From Gordonia hirsuta DSM 44140 = NBRC 16056 (GTDB lineage Bacteria; Actinomycetota; Actinomycetes; Mycobacteriales; Mycobacteriaceae): 59,668 bases of DNA. This document shows positions 24,209 to 34,007 of this stretch, piece after piece. The notes beneath the pieces are model-generated. The model saw only the letters and a list, made by a program, of their open reading frames with translations. It was not told the origin of the DNA and ran no database searches. The stretch is taken from positions 1 through 59,668 of the forward strand of contig NZ_BANT01000013.1 of the NCBI RefSeq assembly GCF_000333015.1, written 5' to 3'. The translations under genes and the position numbers were made by a program. How positions within the stretch are numbered: the stretch's first letter is position 1; the number at the start of each line of letters is the position of its first letter.

Positions 24209-24253
24209 AGGGCCGAGGGTCTCCGCGGCGTCCCGGGAGACAGGGTGGGCCGA

Positions 24254-24284
24254 TTGTCCACCGAGCGGGAAGAAACAATAGGAT
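24254..24284 (+). promoter_or_regulatory. Putative argS operon promoter
   Basis: TTGTCC (24254-24259), 19 bases and TAGGAT (24279-24284). The start would be about two bases before GTG 24293, although GGGGAG is also there. It would serve argS-lysA-hom-thrC-thrB. Confidence 0.45.
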
Positions 24285-24292
24285 GGGGAGCC

Positions 24293-25960
24293 GTGACTCC
24301 CACCGATCTCGCCGCGCTGATTCGTGCCGCGACACAAGCCGTATTCCAGGCGCACGACCTGGACGCCTCGCTCGTGCCCGAGACCGTCGTGGTGGAGCGC
24401 CCCCGGAACCCCGAGCACGGTGACTACGCGACGAACATCGCCCTGCAGCTGGGTAAGCGCGCCGGGGTGAACCCCCGTGAACTGGCCGGCTGGCTGGTCG
24501 ACGAACTCAAGGCCGATGCCGGTGTCGCCGATGCGGATCTGGCCGGTCCGGGATTCGTCAATCTACGGCTGGCCGCGGCCGCGCAGAACGCCACGGTCGC
24601 CACCATCCTGACCCAGGGCGCCGACTACGGGCGGGGTGAGGAGTTGGCCGACGCGGTGGTCAACCTCGAATTCGTCTCGGCGAACCCGACCGGCCCGATC
24701 CATCTGGGCGGTACCCGTTGGGCGGCGGTCGGCGATGCGCTCGGCCGGGTGCTGACCGCCCGCGGGGCGTCCGTCACCCGCGAGTACTACTTTAACGACC
24801 ACGGCGAGCAGATCAACCGTTTCGCCCGGTCCCTGGATGCGGCCGCCCGCGGGCTGCCGACCCCCGACGACGGCTACGCCGGGGAGTACATCGACCAGAT
24901 CGCCGCCGCGGTGGTCGCCGCGCACCCCGGGATCGAGGAGCTCGACGACGAGCAGCGGCTGGAGACCTTCCGCGCCCAGGGTGTGGAGCTGATGTTCACC
25001 CACATCAAGGCGACCTTGCACGAGTTCGGCACCGACTTCGACGTCTTCACCCACGAGAACGCGATGTTCGAGCGCGATGCCGACGGCAACAGCCTGGTCG
25101 ACGTGGTGATCGCCGAACTCAAGGCCAGCGACAACCTGTACAGCGCCGACGGCGCGTGGTGGCTGCGGTCCACGTCCTACGGCGACGATAAGGACCGGGT
25201 CGTCCTCAAATCCGACGGCAACGCCGCCTACATCGCCGGCGACATCGCCTATCTCAAGGACAAGCACGACCGTGGTTTCAATCACCTGATCTACATGCTC
25301 GGCGCCGACCATCACGGCTACGTCATCCGGCTGAAGGCCGCCGCGGCGGCGCTGGGCTACGACGATGCGCGCGTGGAAGTGCTCATCGGGCAGATGGTGA
25401 ATCTGGTCAAGGACGGCAAACCCGTCCGGATGAGCAAGCGCGCCGGCACCGTGATCACCCTCGACGACCTGGTCGAAGCAGTCGGTGTCGACGCGGCACG
25501 CTATGCCCTGATCCGCTCGTCGATCGACGTCAACATCGACATCGACCTGGATCTGCTGCGCAAGCAGTCCTCGGACAATCCGGTGTACTACGTCCAGTAC
25601 GCCCATGCGCGCCTGTGCGCGCTGGGCCGCAACGCCGCCGAACACGGTCTGTCCGCCGATGTCGACCATCTGGACCTGCTGTCCCACCCGGCCGAAGGGG
25701 AACTGATCCGCACCCTGGGCGATTTCGGCGCGGTCCTGGGCACCGCCGCCGAACTACGCGAACCCCACCGGATTCCGCGGTACCTGGAGAGCCTGGCCGG
25801 TTCCTATCATCGCTTCTATTCGCACTGCCGGGTGCTGCCGCAGGGCGACGAGGAGGCCGGCGATGTGCACCGAGCTCGCCTGGCCCTGGGGGAGGCCACC
25901 CGCCAGGTCCTGGCCAACGGACTCGAACTGATCGGCGTCAGCGCGCCGGAACGGATGTAG
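24293..25960 (+). CDS. argS: Arginyl-tRNA synthetase
   Basis: A 555-residue class I synthetase. The N-terminal ArgRS domain includes [15 protein letters not shown]. The HIGH box reads [15 protein letters not shown], and the KMSKS-like loop is [15 protein letters not shown]. The C-terminal anticodon domain (DALR) ends [20 protein letters not shown]. It charges tRNA-Arg in the cytosol. GTG 24293 gives the [10 protein letters not shown] start expected for actinobacterial ArgS; a longer in-frame start upstream runs through the promoter and repeat. lysA follows after 8 bases. Confidence 0.96.
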   Translation: MTPTDLAALIRAATQAVFQAHDLDASLVPETVVVERPRNPEHGDYATNIALQLGKRAGVNPRELAGWLVDELKADAGVADADLAGPGFVNLRLAAAAQNATVATILTQGADYGRGEELADAVVNLEFVSANPTGPIHLGGTRWAAVGDALGRVLTARGASVTREYYFNDHGEQINRFARSLDAAARGLPTPDDGYAGEYIDQIAAAVVAAHPGIEELDDEQRLETFRAQGVELMFTHIKATLHEFGTDFDVFTHENAMFERDADGNSLVDVVIAELKASDNLYSADGAWWLRSTSYGDDKDRVVLKSDGNAAYIAGDIAYLKDKHDRGFNHLIYMLGADHHGYVIRLKAAAAALGYDDARVEVLIGQMVNLVKDGKPVRMSKRAGTVITLDDLVEAVGVDAARYALIRSSIDVNIDIDLDLLRKQSSDNPVYYVQYAHARLCALGRNAAEHGLSADVDHLDLLSHPAEGELIRTLGDFGAVLGTAAELREPHRIPRYLESLAGSYHRFYSHCRVLPQGDEEAGDVHRARLALGEATRQVLANGLELIGVSAPERM

Positions 25961-25968
25961 GAAGACCC

Positions 25969-27390
25969 ATGGCACACCCTGCAGGCCCACGACACGCCGA
26001 GATCCTGGCTGCCCCGCAACTGGCGCAGCGGCCCAGCGATCCCGAGGCGATGGCCCAGATCCCGGCGAATGTGTTCCCCCGTAGTGCTTTCCGCAATGCC
26101 GACGGGGTGCTGGAGGTCGGTGGTGTCGCCGTCACCGAGCTCGCCGAGGACTATCAGACCCCGCTGTTCGTCTACGACGAGGACGATTTCCGGTCCCGGT
26201 GCGCGCAGATGCACGAGGCCTTCGGCCCCTACGGCCGTGTCCACTATGCGAGCAAGGCGTTCCTGTGCGGCGAGGTCGCCCGCTGGGTGCAGGACGAGGG
26301 ACTGTCGCTGGACGTGTGCACCGGGGGAGAGCTGGCGCTGGCGCTGCATGCGGGTTTCCCGGCCGAGCGCATCGCCCTGCACGGCAACAACAAGAGCGAA
26401 GACGAACTGGACGCGGCGCTGGCGGCCGGTGTCGGTGACGTCGTACTCGATTCGATGGTCGAGATCGAGCGACTCGACCGGCTGGCCGGCGAGCGCGGGA
26501 CGGTCGCCGATGTCCTGATCCGCATCACCCCGGGCGTCGAGGCGCACACGCACGAGTTCATCGCCACCGCGCACGAAGACCAGAAGTTCGGCTTCGCCAT
26601 CGCCGGCGGCGCCGCGATGGAGGCGATCCGGGCGGTCTTTGCCACCGAGAACCTGCGCCTGGTGGGCCTGCACAGCCACATCGGCTCGCAGATCTTCGAG
26701 ATCGACGGATTCGAGCTGGCCGCACACCGCGTCCTGGGCCTGCTGGCAGAGGTGGTCGAAGAGTTCGGGGTGGAGAAGACCAAGCAGATCGAACTGCTCG
26801 ATCTGGGCGGCGGACTGGGCATCGCCTACCTGCCCGACGACGATCCGCTGCCGGTGAGCACGCTCGCGCAGGCCCTGGCACAGATCGTGCGCCGCGAGTC
26901 CGAGCAGCTGGGTCTGCCGATGCCCAAGATCGCCGTCGAACCGGGCCGGGCGATCGCCGGACCGGCAGGTATCACTCTGTATCGCGTCGGCACCATCAAG
27001 GACGTCGCCCTGGAGGGCAAGACCGCGCGGCGGTACGTCTCGGTTGACGGCGGGATGAGCGACAACATCCGCACCGTCCTGTACGACGCCGAATACGACG
27101 TCCGGCTCGTCTCCCGCACCTCCGAGGCCCAGGCCGTGGTGTGCCGCGTGGTCGGCAAGCACTGCGAAAGCGGCGATATCGTCGTACGCGACTGCTGGCT
27201 TCCGGCGGACCTTGCGCCGGGGGACCTGCTGGCCATCGGAGCCACCGGCGCCTACTGCTATTCCATGTCCAGCCGCTACAACCTGGTGCCGCGACCGGCG
27301 GTGGTGGCGGTCCAGGGTGGACGATCCCGCCCTATCCTGCGACGGGAGACCGTCGAGGACTTCCTGAGCCTGGAGGTAGTAAATGAGTGA
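25969..27390 (+). CDS. lysA: Diaminopimelate decarboxylase
   Basis: A 473-residue fold III PLP enzyme converting meso-diaminopimelate to lysine. The PLP Lys is in VHYASKAFL (K96). The pattern [26 protein letters not shown] and CESGD (active-site Cys near the C terminus) is complete. ATG 25969 has AGGAAG, overlapping the argS stop, five bases upstream. The argS-lysA-hom-thrC-thrB order is the conserved actinobacterial arrangement. The stop overlaps hom by eight bases. Confidence 0.96.
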   Translation: MAHPAGPRHAEILAAPQLAQRPSDPEAMAQIPANVFPRSAFRNADGVLEVGGVAVTELAEDYQTPLFVYDEDDFRSRCAQMHEAFGPYGRVHYASKAFLCGEVARWVQDEGLSLDVCTGGELALALHAGFPAERIALHGNNKSEDELDAALAAGVGDVVLDSMVEIERLDRLAGERGTVADVLIRITPGVEAHTHEFIATAHEDQKFGFAIAGGAAMEAIRAVFATENLRLVGLHSHIGSQIFEIDGFELAAHRVLGLLAEVVEEFGVEKTKQIELLDLGGGLGIAYLPDDDPLPVSTLAQALAQIVRRESEQLGLPMPKIAVEPGRAIAGPAGITLYRVGTIKDVALEGKTARRYVSVDGGMSDNIRTVLYDAEYDVRLVSRTSEAQAVVCRVVGKHCESGDIVVRDCWLPADLAPGDLLAIGATGAYCYSMSSRYNLVPRPAVVAVQGGRSRPILRRETVEDFLSLEVVNE

Positions 27391-28702
27391 GACCGCTGTG
27401 ACCGCGGGGCGCCCCATCGGCGTCGCCGTGCTGGGGATGGGCAATGTGGGGGCCGAGGTGGTCCGCATCCTGACCGAGAACGCCGCCGACATCCAGGCCC
27501 GCGTCGGCGCCCCGGTGGTGTTGCGCGGGGTCGCGGTGCGGGATCTGTCCAAGACCCGTCCCGGCATCGATCCGGCCCTGCTGACCGCCGATCCGGCGAC
27601 CCTGATCGCCCGCAAAGACGTGGATCTGGTGGTCGAGCTGATCGGTGGCATCGACCCGCCGCGCGCGCTGATCCTGGAAGCACTGGAGACCGGGAAGTCG
27701 GTGATCACCGCCAATAAGGCACTCATGGCGGCGCACGCCGGAGAGCTCTCGCAGGCCGCCGGCGCCAACGCGGTCGACCTGTACTTCGAGGCCGCCGTCG
27801 CCGGGGCGATCCCGGTGATCCGTCCGCTTACGCAGTCGCTGGCCGGTGACTCGGTGAACCGGGTGGCCGGCATCGTCAACGGCACCACCAACTACATCCT
27901 GTCCGAGATGGCCGAGACGGGCGCCGACTACGACGAGGTACTCGCCGAGGCCGGCCGGTTGGGTTACGCCGAGGCCGATCCCACCGCCGATGTCGAGGGC
28001 TACGACGCTGCCGCCAAGGCGGCCATCCTGGCTTCGATCGCCTTCCACACGCGAGTGACCGCCGACGATGTGTACCGCGAGGGCATCAGCGCGATCACCC
28101 CGGCAGATCTGGAGGCCGCGGCCAAGTTCGACTGCACGATCAAACTGCTGGCCATCTGTGAGCGCCTGACCGACGATGGCACCCAACGGATCTCGGCCCG
28201 GGTGTATCCGGCGCTGATTCCGCTGGAGCATCCGCTGGCAACGGTCAACGGTGCGTTCAACGCCGTGGTCGTCGAATCGGAGAACGCCGGCCGGCTGATG
28301 TTCTACGGCCAGGGTGCCGGCGGTGCCCCGACGGCCGCCGCGGTGATGGGCGATCTGGTGATGGCCGCCCGCAACCGTGTCTTCCGCGGCCGGGGCCCGC
28401 TGGAGTCGACCTATGCTTCGTTGCCGATCGCCACGATCGATGATGTCCAGACCCGCTATTACGTCTCGCTGAAGGTGGCCGACCGGCCCGGTGTGCTCGC
28501 GCAGATCGCCGGGGAGTTCGCCAAGAACGGGGTCAGCATCGCGGCGATGCGGCAGGAGGGCGCCGGCGACGAGGCGCGCCTGATCATCGTCACCCATCGT
28601 GCTTCCGACCAAGCACAGTCGGAAACCGTTGCCGCACTGGAAGAACTGGATGCCGTCACCAAGGTGTCCAGCGTACTTCGCCTGGAGGGAACCAATGACT
28701 GA
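27383..28702 (+). CDS. hom: Homoserine dehydrogenase
   Basis: A 439-residue NAD(P)H enzyme reducing aspartate semialdehyde to homoserine. The Rossmann loop is [14 protein letters not shown], and the catalytic part includes NGTTNYIL and [16 protein letters not shown]. The C-terminal ACT domain ([17 protein letters not shown]) suggests feedback by threonine. ATG 27383 lies inside the end of lysA, with GGAGG seven bases before it, so translation is coupled. It overlaps thrC by eight bases. Confidence 0.96.
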   Translation: MSETAVTAGRPIGVAVLGMGNVGAEVVRILTENAADIQARVGAPVVLRGVAVRDLSKTRPGIDPALLTADPATLIARKDVDLVVELIGGIDPPRALILEALETGKSVITANKALMAAHAGELSQAAGANAVDLYFEAAVAGAIPVIRPLTQSLAGDSVNRVAGIVNGTTNYILSEMAETGADYDEVLAEAGRLGYAEADPTADVEGYDAAAKAAILASIAFHTRVTADDVYREGISAITPADLEAAAKFDCTIKLLAICERLTDDGTQRISARVYPALIPLEHPLATVNGAFNAVVVESENAGRLMFYGQGAGGAPTAAAVMGDLVMAARNRVFRGRGPLESTYASLPIATIDDVQTRYYVSLKVADRPGVLAQIAGEFAKNGVSIAAMRQEGAGDEARLIIVTHRASDQAQSETVAALEELDAVTKVSSVLRLEGTND

Positions 28703-29777
28703 CACCCATACGCCGATCCACCGCGCCTGGCCCGGACTGATCGAGGCCTACCGCGACCGGCTGCCGGTCGCCGACGACTGGAAGGTCGTGACCCTCCTGG
28801 AGGGCGGTACGCCGTTGATCTCGGCGCCGTACCTGAGCGAGGTGACCGGTTGCGAGGTGTATCTGAAGGTCGAGGGCCTGAACCCGACCGGTTCGTTCAA
28901 GGACCGCGGAATGACCATGGCCGTGACCACCGCGGTCAACAACGGCAAGCGTGCGGTGCTGTGCGCATCGACCGGTAACACCTCGGCTTCGGCCGCGGCT
29001 TACGCCACCCGGGCCGGTATCACCAGTGCGGTGCTGATCCCCGAGGGCAAGATCGCGATGGGCAAACTCGCCCAGGCCGTTATGCACGGCGCCAAGGTGA
29101 TCCAGGTGCAGGGCAACTTCGACGACTGTCTGGAACTGGCCCGCAAGGTCACCGCCGACTACCCGGAGATCGAACTGGTCAACTCGGTCAACCCGGCCCG
29201 GATCGAGGGGCAGAAGACCGCCTCGTTCGAGATCGTCGACGTGCTGGGCCGGGCACCGGATGTGCATGCGCTGCCGGTCGGCAACGCCGGCAACATCACG
29301 GCCTACTGGAAGGGCTACCGCGAGTACCACGCCGACGGAGTCATCGACGCGCTGCCGCGCATGCTCGGAGTGCAGGCCGCAGGGGCAGCCCCGCTGGTGC
29401 TGGGCGAACCGGTGGCCAACCCCGAGACGATCGCCACGGCGATCCGTATCGGCGCCCCGGCCAGCTGGAACCAGGCGGTGGCGGCCAAGGACGAGTCCGG
29501 CGGCATGTTCCGCGCGGCCACCGATGACAAGCTCCTGGAGGCCTACCGGCTGCTGGCCGGCAAGGTCGGCGTCTTCGTCGAACCGGCCTCCGCCGCGAGT
29601 GTGGCCGGATTGCTGGCCAGCCGGGAAGAGGGCTGGATCGAGCCGGGTTCGCTGGTGGTGTGCACCGTCACCGGCAACGGGCTCAAGGACCCCGATACCG
29701 CCCTGCGCGATCTGCCGCAGGTCGAGGCCATCGGTGTGGATCCCGTCGCTGTCGCCGACGCCCTCGGCGTCCGATAG
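28695..29777 (+). CDS. thrC: Threonine synthase
   Basis: A 360-residue fold II PLP enzyme making threonine from O-phosphohomoserine. The PLP Lys is in [14 protein letters not shown]. The phosphate-binding loop is [15 protein letters not shown], and [15 protein letters not shown] is typical. GGAGG precedes ATG 28695, which lies within the last codons of hom. The short N terminus is usual for the actinobacterial form. Confidence 0.96.
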   Translation: MTDTHTPIHRAWPGLIEAYRDRLPVADDWKVVTLLEGGTPLISAPYLSEVTGCEVYLKVEGLNPTGSFKDRGMTMAVTTAVNNGKRAVLCASTGNTSASAAAYATRAGITSAVLIPEGKIAMGKLAQAVMHGAKVIQVQGNFDDCLELARKVTADYPEIELVNSVNPARIEGQKTASFEIVDVLGRAPDVHALPVGNAGNITAYWKGYREYHADGVIDALPRMLGVQAAGAAPLVLGEPVANPETIATAIRIGAPASWNQAVAAKDESGGMFRAATDDKLLEAYRLLAGKVGVFVEPASAASVAGLLASREEGWIEPGSLVVCTVTGNGLKDPDTALRDLPQVEAIGVDPVAVADALGVR

Positions 29778-29786
29778 TCGGTGGCC

Positions 29787-30743
29787 ATGAACGCAACTCC
29801 CACCGCGCCGGCCGGCGCCCCCGATGCACAGCTGCGGCTGACGCCCGGCCAGCGCGTTCAGGTCCGGGTGCCGGCCTCGACGGCCAACCTCGGACCCGGG
29901 TTCGACTGTCTGGGCCTGGCACTGGGCATCTACGACACCATCGCGGCGACGGTGACCGAGGGCGATGTGGTCGTTGAGGCCACCGGTGAGGGTGCGCACG
30001 ACGTGCCGCGCGACGGCACGCATCTGGTGGCACGCGCGCTGATCCGCGGCCTGCAGTACGCCGGCATCTCGGCGCCGGGTCTGCATCTGCACTGCACCAA
30101 TATGATTCCGCACTCGCGGGGGCTGGGGTCCTCGGCGGCAGCGGTGGTCGGCGGCCTGGTCGCGGCCTCGGCGCTGATGGCTGCCGAGGGGCTCCGATCC
30201 GCCCTGAGCGAGACCGAGCTGGTGCAGCTGTCCGGGGAATTCGAGGGGCACCCCGACAATGCGGCAGCCAGTGTTCTCGGGGGCCCCGTGGTGACCTGGA
30301 TGGACGGAGAGGGCGGCTACTTCGCCCGGCGGGTCCACCTGCATCCGGCGATCACCGCCACCGCCTTCGTGCCGCAGACCGAGTCGTCGACCGCGGTGAC
30401 CCGGGGTCTGCTGCCGCATGATGTTCCGCGCGCCGACGCTGTGTTCAATCTGAGTCGATCGGCACTGGCCGTCGTCGCGCTGACTAGCGATCCGTCGTGC
30501 CTGTTCGATGCCACCGCCGACCGCCTGCATCAGGACTATCGCGCACCGGCCATGCCGCAGACACATGCGCTGGTGACCGAGCTGCGCAGCGGCGGTCACG
30601 CGGCGACCGTCTCGGGCGCCGGCCCCTCGGTGGTGGTCCTGGGAACCGAACCGCTGGGACAGGCCGAAGCCGAATCCGCCGCCGCAGCCGGGTTCACGAT
30701 GACCCCGCTGGCCATCGGCGAGGGTGTCACAGTTCATACTTGA
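29787..30743 (+). CDS. thrB: Homoserine kinase
   Basis: A 318-residue GHMP kinase. The ATP loop is IPHSRGLGSSAAAVVGG, the N-terminal motif PASTANLGPGFDCLGLAL, and the C-terminal GHAATVSGAGPSVV. It phosphorylates homoserine for ThrC. GTG 29781 is a possible start two codons upstream. The last codons hold a likely promoter of rho. Confidence 0.95.
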   Translation: MNATPTAPAGAPDAQLRLTPGQRVQVRVPASTANLGPGFDCLGLALGIYDTIAATVTEGDVVVEATGEGAHDVPRDGTHLVARALIRGLQYAGISAPGLHLHCTNMIPHSRGLGSSAAAVVGGLVAASALMAAEGLRSALSETELVQLSGEFEGHPDNAAASVLGGPVVTWMDGEGGYFARRVHLHPAITATAFVPQTESSTAVTRGLLPHDVPRADAVFNLSRSALAVVALTSDPSCLFDATADRLHQDYRAPAMPQTHALVTELRSGGHAATVSGAGPSVVVLGTEPLGQAEAESAAAAGFTMTPLAIGEGVTVHT

Positions 30744-30761
30744 TCGGGGCGGTGCTACACT
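30733..30761 (+). promoter_or_regulatory. Putative rho promoter
   Basis: TTCATA (30733-30738), 17 bases and TACACT (30756-30761), in a local dip of GC at the end of thrB. It would give a leader of about 190 bases before rho. Confidence 0.45.
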
Positions 30762-30900
30762 TGCACTGTTCCGCCGCGAAGATTCTGTCCTCGCTTCTTC
30801 GTCGGGTCACCGACGCGGCCGCCTTCTCCCGATGTGGTGCGGCGCCAGCATGGGACCGATCGCGATCTTCTCGCCGCGGCAGAGCATTGAGTATCTCCAC

Positions 30901-30919
30901 ACCACTGGTCGACAGTGGT
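30901..30919 (+). other. Hairpin in the rho leader
   Basis: ACCACTG-GTCGA-CAGTGGT forms a 7-bp stem 38 bases before the rho GTG. rho leaders are known sites of autogenous control in other bacteria; that role here is inference. Confidence 0.4.
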
Positions 30920-30956
30920 CCCGGCGGCCTCTGCCTCCGGGAACGAAAGGAAATCC

Positions 30957-32810
30957 GTGACCGATACGGACCTGCAGACCCCCGACACCGGCCAGCGTGG
31001 CCTGTCCGCCATGCTCCTGCCGCAGCTGCGCGGGCTCGCCGGTGAATTGGGTATCAAGGGCACCTCGGGGATGCGCAAGGGCGAGCTGATCGAGGCTATT
31101 CATGCGCACCAGCGAGGCGGCTCCGCCAAGCGCGAGGCACCGAAGACCGATGCCCCCACGGCGACCGAAGCCACGACGGAGGCCACCAAGACTCAGCCCG
31201 CCAAGGCCCAGTCCGCCAAGACGGAGCCGGCTAAGACCGGCGCGACCAAGGCCGAAGCGCCCGACGCCGAGTCGACCATCGCTGACGCGCCCAAGGCCCA
31301 GTCGGCCACCGCTGAGGCGCCCAAGGCCCAGTCGGCTAAGAGCGAGCCCGCTAAGACAGAGTCGGGCCAAGGCGATACGACTCGCGGTGGACAGGCTGCG
31401 GGCGAGAAGTCCGACGACCGGTCCGAGGGCGGGCGCAACCGGCGTTCCCGCGAAGGCGGCCGCGGCGACGGCGGTAAGAACCAGGGTGGCCAGAACCAGG
31501 GTGGCCAGAACCAGAACCAGGGCGGCCAGAACCAGGGCGAGGACGACGGCGAGGGCGGTTCGGGCCGCCGGCGCGGTCGCCGCCGTGAACGCAACCGGCG
31601 CAACCGGGACCGCAGCGACCACGGCGAGCCGCAACTCAACGAGGGCGATGTCGTCGCACCTGTGGCCGGCATCCTCGACGTGCTCGACAACTACGCTTTC
31701 GTGCGCACCTCCGGCTATCTGCCGGGGCCGGACGATGTCTACGTCTCGATGAACATGGTGCGCCGCTACGGTCTGCGCCGCGGCGACGCCATCACCGGAG
31801 CCGTCAAGGTGGCCCGCGAGGGCAGTGAGGGACAGCAGCAGTCCCACCAGCGGCAGAAGTTCAATCCGCTGGTGCGACTGGACACCGTCAACGGCGGCGA
31901 TCCGGAACTGTCGCGTAAGCGCCCGGATTTCAACAAACTCACCCCGCTGTACCCGAACCAGCGACTGCGTCTGGAGACCACTCCGGACCGGCTGAGCACC
32001 CGGGTGATCGATCTGATCATGCCGATCGGCAAGGGGCAGCGTGCCCTGATCGTGTCGCCGCCCAAGGCCGGTAAGACCACGATCCTGCAGGACATCGCCA
32101 ATGCGATCGCCACCAACAACCCCGAATGCCATCTGATGGTGGTGCTGGTGGACGAGCGGCCCGAAGAGGTCACCGACATGCAGCGCAGCGTCAAGGGCGA
32201 GGTGATCGCCTCGACCTTCGACCGGCCGCCGTCAGACCACACCACCGTCTCCGAACTCGCGATCGAGCGGGCCAAGCGTCTGGTGGAGCAGGGTAAGGAC
32301 GTCGTGGTTCTGCTCGATTCGATCACCCGGCTGGGCCGGGCCTACAACAACGCCTCGCCGGCATCGGGACGGATCCTGTCCGGTGGTGTCGACTCGACCG
32401 CCCTGTACCCGCCCAAGCGCTTCCTTGGCGCCGCCCGCAACATCGAGAACGGCGGCTCGCTGACCATCATCGCCTCGGCACTGGTGGAGACCGGTTCCAC
32501 CGGTGACACGGTGATCTTCGAAGAGTTCAAGGGCACCGGCAACGCCGAGCTCAAACTGGACCGGAAGATCTCCGAGCGTCGCGTCTTCCCGGCCGTCGAC
32601 GTCAACCTGTCCAGTACCCGTAAGGACGAGTTGCTGCTCTCGCCGGACGAGTTCGCGATCGTGCACAAGCTGCGCCGGCTGCTCTCGGGCCTGGACAGCC
32701 AGCAGGCGATCGACCTGCTGGTCAAGCAGCTGAAGAAGACACGCAGTAACGTGGAGTTCCTGATGCAGGTGCAGGCGACGGCTCCGGGCGCGCTCGACGA
32801 CAACGCCTGA
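30957..32810 (+). CDS. rho: Transcription termination factor Rho with long disordered insert
   Basis: A 617-residue hexameric RNA helicase. The N-terminal helical domain (MLLPQLRGLAGELGIKG) is followed by a low-complexity insert of about 170 residues (about 50-220). The insert is first Ala/Lys/Glu/Thr repeats (APKAQSA twice), then NQGGQNQGG repeats, then an Arg-rich block (RRRGRRRERNRR). The cold-shock RNA-binding domain follows (GILDVLDNYAFVRTSGYL). The ATPase has SPPKAGKTTILQDIA, LLDSITRLGRAYN and FEEFKGTGN. GTG 30957 has AAAGGAAAT before it. Actinobacterial Rho commonly carries such inserts, which add RNA contacts. Confidence 0.96.
   Translation: MTDTDLQTPDTGQRGLSAMLLPQLRGLAGELGIKGTSGMRKGELIEAIHAHQRGGSAKREAPKTDAPTATEATTEATKTQPAKAQSAKTEPAKTGATKAEAPDAESTIADAPKAQSATAEAPKAQSAKSEPAKTESGQGDTTRGGQAAGEKSDDRSEGGRNRRSREGGRGDGGKNQGGQNQGGQNQNQGGQNQGEDDGEGGSGRRRGRRRERNRRNRDRSDHGEPQLNEGDVVAPVAGILDVLDNYAFVRTSGYLPGPDDVYVSMNMVRRYGLRRGDAITGAVKVAREGSEGQQQSHQRQKFNPLVRLDTVNGGDPELSRKRPDFNKLTPLYPNQRLRLETTPDRLSTRVIDLIMPIGKGQRALIVSPPKAGKTTILQDIANAIATNNPECHLMVVLVDERPEEVTDMQRSVKGEVIASTFDRPPSDHTTVSELAIERAKRLVEQGKDVVVLLDSITRLGRAYNNASPASGRILSGGVDSTALYPPKRFLGAARNIENGGSLTIIASALVETGSTGDTVIFEEFKGTGNAELKLDRKISERRVFPAVDVNLSSTRKDELLLSPDEFAIVHKLRRLLSGLDSQQAIDLLVKQLKKTRSNVEFLMQVQATAPGALDDNA
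31281..31340 (+). repeat. 30-base in-frame repeat in the rho insert
   Basis: 31281-31310 and 31311-31340 agree at 27 of 30 bases and encode two copies of an Ala-Pro-Lys-Ala-Gln-Ser repeat. A second, 15-base repeat encoding NQGGQ lies at about 31480-31540. The insert can therefore change length by slippage. Confidence 0.75.
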
Positions 32811-32859
32811 TCCGATCCGGCCGTGCCGGCCGCCGGAACGAGGTACGAGGGGAGAACCG

Positions 32860-33402
32860 ATGACCGACCAGCCGTCCGCCGCCGGCGACGATCGGGACCT
32901 GCCCGAGGTGGTCTACCGCGTCGTGGACTCTCCCATCGGCGAGCTGTTCGTGGCCGCTACCCCGGTGGGGGTGGTGCGGGTGGCCTATGAGTGCGAAGAC
33001 CGCGATGCGGTGCTCGCCGAACTGGCCGCCAAGATCTCGCCGCGCATCGTCGAAGACCCGCGGCGGCTGGATGCGGTCGCGCGGGAGCTGGACGAATACT
33101 TCGCCGGCCGGCGCCGGGAATTCATCATCCCGCTGGACTACTCGCTGACGTCGGGTTTCCGGGAGACCGTTCAGCGTTATCTGACGCAGATCGGTTACGG
33201 CCAGACCCGGACGTACAAGCGGATCGCCGAATACCTGGGCAATCCCGGTGCGGTGCGCGCGGTCGGCAGCGCCTGTGCCACCAATCCGCTGCCGCCGATG
33301 GTGCCCTGTCACCGGGTGCTGCGCACCGACGGTGGACTCGGCGGCTACCGCGGAGGCCTGGAGGCCAAGATCATGCTGCTGGACATGGAAGGCGGCGCGT
33401 GA
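32860..33402 (+). CDS. ogt: Methylated-DNA-protein cysteine methyltransferase
   Basis: A 180-residue suicide repair protein. The acceptor Cys is in MVPCHRVL (C150). The helix-turn-helix part (GYGQTRTYKRIAEYLGNPGA) and the closing GGYRGGLEAK are canonical. It removes alkyl groups from O6 of guanine. The stop overlaps the start of the glycosylase gene (GTGA), so two alkylation-repair enzymes are made together. Unlike E. coli Ada it has no regulatory domain. Confidence 0.94.
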   Translation: MTDQPSAAGDDRDLPEVVYRVVDSPIGELFVAATPVGVVRVAYECEDRDAVLAELAAKISPRIVEDPRRLDAVARELDEYFAGRRREFIIPLDYSLTSGFRETVQRYLTQIGYGQTRTYKRIAEYLGNPGAVRAVGSACATNPLPPMVPCHRVLRTDGGLGGYRGGLEAKIMLLDMEGGA

Positions 33403-34001
33403 GTGGCCCCGACCCTCTGGTGATCGGGGCCGACGGACTGGCCAGACCGGCCTGGGCCGCCGCAGACCCGTTGCTGCGCGACTACTACGACACCGAATGG
33501 GGCATGCCGGTCCGCGACGAACGCGGCATGTACGAGCGGTTGAGTCTGGAAGCTTTTCAGTCGGGGTTGTCGTGGGCGACGATCCTGCGCAAGCGCCCCG
33601 CCTTCCGCGCGGCGTTCGCCGGTTTCGATCCCGATGCCGTAGCCGCCTTCGCGGAGGCGGACGTGCAGCGGCTGCTGGCCGATGCCGGCATCGTCCGGAA
33701 CCACAAGAAGATCCTCGCCGCGATCGGCAACGCCCGCGCGACCGTCGCGCTGCGTGAATCGGGGGGTCTGGCCGACTTCGTGTGGAGCTTTCAGCCGCCC
33801 ACGACGCCCCGGCCGGTCACGGCGGACCAGGTGCCCACCAGCTCGCCAGAATCGACCGCATTGGCAAAAGCCCTGCGCAGCAGGGGTTTCACCTTCGTCG
33901 GACCGACGACGATGTACGCACTGATGGAAGCGGTCGGCATCGTCGACACCCATCTGCTCGGCTCGCACCGGCGCGGCAGTTCGGGCATCTGGCCGGACTG
34001 A
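33399..34001 (+). CDS. tag: DNA-3-methyladenine glycosylase I
   Basis: A 200-residue base-excision enzyme. YYDTEWGMPVRDERGMYERL and LEAFQSGLSWATILRKR carry the base pocket and the substrate-contacting Glu/Trp, and GPTTMYALMEAVGIVDTH ends the fold. The zinc-snap Cys of E. coli Tag near the N terminus is absent (RPAWAAADP), and the C-terminal Cys is replaced by Ser (LLGSHRR). The fold probably holds without zinc. It is coupled to ogt by a 4-base overlap and converges on the reductase gene 6 bases away. Confidence 0.9.
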   Translation: MSGPDPLVIGADGLARPAWAAADPLLRDYYDTEWGMPVRDERGMYERLSLEAFQSGLSWATILRKRPAFRAAFAGFDPDAVAAFAEADVQRLLADAGIVRNHKKILAAIGNARATVALRESGGLADFVWSFQPPTTPRPVTADQVPTSSPESTALAKALRSRGFTFVGPTTMYALMEAVGIVDTHLLGSHRRGSSGIWPD

Positions 34002-34007
34002 CCGCGG

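Noticed and set aside
25961..25968. Lysine riboswitch or attenuator before lysA
   Set aside because: lysA begins 8 bases after argS; no leader exists.
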